Assembly: GCA_964642545.1 (NCBI GenBank)
Contig: CAZXQU010000099.1
Span: forward strand, 1-7,826
Reading direction: 5' to 3'
Length of the DNA: 7,826 bases
Source of the DNA: QYOJ01 sp964642545
GTDB taxonomy: Bacteria; Bacteroidota; Bacteroidia; Bacteroidales; FEN-979
Shown here: positions 6,008-7,826 of the stretch, in pieces
How the letters are laid out: every line of letters starts with the position of its first letter
Position numbering within the stretch: position 1 is the stretch's first letter
Translations under genes and position numbers: made by a program
The notes under the pieces: generated by a model
Seen by the model: the letters and a program-made list of their open reading frames with translations, nothing else
The model's database searches: none
Told to the model about the DNA's origin: nothing

Positions 6008-7198
6008 ATGTTAGAGTTTGTAAAAAATATCAAAGGCGACAAGGTGATCTGGATCATTGTAATCATCCTTTCAATCTTTTCATTGCTGGCAGTATACAGT
6101 TCAACCGGATTACTGGCCTATAAGAAGCAGGGAGGGGATACGGAGCATTACCTGATGCGTCAGTTTTTTATTCTTGCACTCGGTTTCATCCTGATGTATC
6201 TGATGCACCTTATAAAATATACCTATTACTCACGCCTTGCACAGGTTGGATTGATCCTGACTATCCCGTTGTTACTTGTCACCCTGATATCGGGAACCAA
6301 CCTCAATGAAGCGAACAGATGGCTTACCGTGCCCATTATCAACATCACCTTTCAAAGCTCCGATGTTGCCAAGCTTTTTCTCATCATGTATGTGGCCAGG
6401 GTGCTCAGTAAAAACCAGGAGAAGATCAAGGAGTTCAAGCGGGGCTTCCTGCCGGCTATTCTCCCTGTGATAATCATTTGCATGCTGATCCTTCCTGCCA
6501 ACTTCTCCACAGCAGCGATCCTCTTTGTCACGTGTATCGTACTGATGTTCATTGGAAGGGTAAACCTGAAATACATCATGGCACTGGCCGGTGTTGGGTT
6601 TGCAGGGATCATCCTGCTGCTGGGCATCGCCATGACGGCGCCAAACCTCCTTCCGCGAAGCACCACCTGGAAAAACAGGATCGAAAACTTCATTAATAAA
6701 GATAAGGCATCTGTTGATGAAAATTATCAGGTTGACCAGGCAAAAATAGCGATCGTTTCAGGTGGCGTTTTTGGAAAATCTCCAGGGAAAAGCACACAAC
6801 GGAATTTTCTTCCACATCCCTATTCCGATTTTATCTTCGCGATTATCATTGAGGAATATGGCATCGTGGGCGGTGTGGTAGTCATGTTACTATACCTGAT
6901 TCTCTTCTTCCGGGTGATCCGGATTGCAAATAAATGTCCGGGCAACTTTGGGGCCCTGCTGAGTGTGGGAATTGGCTTCAGCCTTGTATTTCAGGCATTG
7001 ATCAATATGGCTGTGGCTGTTAACTTGTTTCCTGTGACCGGACAAACATTGCCATTGATTAGTATGGGTGGAACTTCCATCTGGTTTACCTGCATCTCCA
7101 TCGGGATTATCCTGAGTGTAAGCAGGCGGATAGAGATTGAGACACAAAACGGCACAGAGGTAGATGTGCTACGGGAGAACCAACCAGCCGTGGCATAA
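6008..7198 (+). CDS. ftsW: FtsW, SEDS-family septal peptidoglycan glycosyltransferase
   Basis: This 396-residue polytopic membrane protein polymerises lipid II at the septum in complex with the class B PBP FtsI. Nine to ten hydrophobic segments are visible, the first at about residues 13-32. Family signatures are NRWLTVPI (103-110), a Q-S-S-D-V-A-K version of the QPSE.AK motif (116-122), HPYSDFIFAII.EE (270-283) and TGQTLPLISMGGTS (344-357). Asp274 aligns with the catalytic aspartate of SEDS proteins (Asp297 in E. coli FtsW). The short polar C-terminal tail after about 373 is cytoplasmic. RodA is the main alternative, but the position between murD and murG favours FtsW. ATG 6008 is 5 bases after the preceding stop with no strong ribosome binding site, so it may depend on translation of the murD remnant. 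The gene ends 4 bases before murG. Confidence 0.95.
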   Translation: MLEFVKNIKGDKVIWIIVIILSIFSLLAVYSSTGLLAYKKQGGDTEHYLMRQFFILALGFILMYLMHLIKYTYYSRLAQVGLILTIPLLLVTLISGTNLNEANRWLTVPIINITFQSSDVAKLFLIMYVARVLSKNQEKIKEFKRGFLPAILPVIIICMLILPANFSTAAILFVTCIVLMFIGRVNLKYIMALAGVGFAGIILLLGIAMTAPNLLPRSTTWKNRIENFINKDKASVDENYQVDQAKIAIVSGGVFGKSPGKSTQRNFLPHPYSDFIFAIIIEEYGIVGGVVVMLLYLILFFRVIRIANKCPGNFGALLSVGIGFSLVFQALINMAVAVNLFPVTGQTLPLISMGGTSIWFTCISIGIILSVSRRIEIETQNGTEVDVLRENQPAVA

Positions 7199-7202
7199 GG
7201 AT

Positions 7203-7826
7203 ATGAGTACATTTATCATCAGCGGAGGAGGAACTGGCGGGCATGTTTACCCGGCGATTGCGATTGCCCAGGGGATCAAACGCCGCCAACCCGATGCGGA
7301 AATTCTTTTCATTGGTGCACTGGGAAAACTGGAGATGGAGAAAGTGCCGGCCGCAGGATTCCGGATCGAAGGATTGCCGGTTGCCGGATTTATCCGGCGG
7401 ATGACCTGGAAAAATCTGACCTTCCCCTTTAAGCTGATGAAAAGCCTTCGCCTGGCGAAAAAGATGATCAAACAGTTCAATCCTGATGTAGCGATTGGCG
7501 TAGGAGGTTATGCAAGCGGTCCAACGTTGCGGGTGGCGACCTCGTTTGGCATCCCAACCCTGATCCAGGAGCAAAACTCGTTTCCGGGTGTAACCAACCG
7601 ATTGCTGGGGAAGCGTGTGAGCAGGATTTGTGTAGCCTATCCGGGAATGGACCGGTATTTCCCATCCGATAAAGTCATCCTCACAGGCAACCCGGTACGC
7701 AGCGACCTGGTTGATTTGATCAATCACCTCCCGGAAGCCTATTCCCATTTTGGGCTCGACCCTGCAAAAAAAACCCTCTTGGTGATGGGAGGAAGCGGAG
7801 GCGCTAAAACGATCAACGACAGTATC
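7203..7826 (+). CDS. murG: MurG, UDP-GlcNAc:lipid I N-acetylglucosaminyltransferase (3' partial)
   Basis: This frame opens with ATG 7203 and is still open at the window edge. The 208 codons seen are a little over half of the usual 355-375 residues. MurG is a GT-B glycosyltransferase on the cytoplasmic face of the inner membrane that converts lipid I to lipid II. The first glycine loop, SGGGTGGHVYPA, is at 7-18. The family pattern IGA.GK.EM..VPAAG follows at 37-52. The second glycine loop, GVGGYASGP, is at 99-107. EQNSFPGVTN at 123-132 and GNPVR at 162-166 follow. The third loop, GGSGGAK, is at 196-202 and starts the UDP-GlcNAc-binding half. No motif is damaged. The start lies 4 bases after the ftsW stop, and the purines AAGGA at 7197-7201 are too close to the ATG for a normal ribosome binding site. 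Beyond the window the cluster usually continues with murC, ftsQ, ftsA and ftsZ. Confidence 0.96.
   Translation, partial: MSTFIISGGGTGGHVYPAIAIAQGIKRRQPDAEILFIGALGKLEMEKVPAAGFRIEGLPVAGFIRRMTWKNLTFPFKLMKSLRLAKKMIKQFNPDVAIGVGGYASGPTLRVATSFGIPTLIQEQNSFPGVTNRLLGKRVSRICVAYPGMDRYFPSDKVILTGNPVRSDLVDLINHLPEAYSHFGLDPAKKTLLVMGGSGGAKTINDSI

Noticed and set aside
7107..7748. 213-codon minus-strand frame across the ftsW/murG junction
   Set aside because: murG on the plus strand has all its glycine loops over this stretch. The antisense product is rich in His, Arg and Cys without domain features.
1..7826. Promoters, terminators, tRNAs, insertion sequences, CRISPR arrays or attachment sites
   Set aside because: Gene spacing is 6 bases or less throughout. 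I found no hairpin plus T-run, repeat array or tRNA-like fold that could be supported.

Overview
The window is a tightly packed, single-strand (+) stretch of a division and cell wall (dcw) cluster. It almost certainly comes from a member of the Bacteroidota, probably Bacteroidales. The evidence is the gene order rsmH-ftsL-ftsI-murE-mraY-murD-ftsW-murG with no murF between murE and mraY, a short FtsL with a basic N-terminus, an FtsI/PBP with a C-terminal PASTA domain, and a MraY with the long central loop and N-terminus I associate with this phylum. Base composition is moderate, with no region that looks foreign. The genus cannot be named from the sequence alone.

Layout: the last 46 codons of rsmH (3-143) lead into ftsL (145-558), ftsI (562-2724), murE (2721-4196), mraY (4201-5454, or from 4180), a severely shortened murD (5457-6002), ftsW (6008-7198) and the first 208 codons of murG (7203 to the window end). 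Intergenic gaps are 1 to 6 bases, and ftsI and murE overlap by 4. The genes are therefore probably co-transcribed and translationally coupled. I see no promoter, terminator, RNA gene, mobile element, CRISPR array or non-coding stretch longer than a few bases.

How the genes fit together: MurE adds meso-diaminopimelate (predicted from its DNPR motif) to UDP-MurNAc-dipeptide. MraY moves the finished MurNAc-pentapeptide onto undecaprenyl phosphate, and MurG adds GlcNAc to make lipid II. The FtsW glycosyltransferase and FtsI transpeptidase then polymerise and cross-link lipid II at the septum, with FtsL as a partner in that complex.

The one real anomaly is murD. Only the C-terminal third is present: the end of the central domain plus domain 3, 181 residues against about 450 in normal MurD. 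The substrate-binding domain and the P-loop ATPase domain are missing, and there is no room for them upstream. Most ATP-side residues in the retained part are also substituted (HN..N to PK..S, HR to HQ, DSKATN to DSHACN). Several residues that hold D-glutamate in E. coli MurD (Lys, Ser, Phe) are kept. The frame is open, begins with a clean ATG two bases after the mraY stop and ends just before ftsW. It looks like a stably retained, non-catalytic MurD remnant or repurposed ligand-binding domain, which implies that the real MurD activity is encoded elsewhere.
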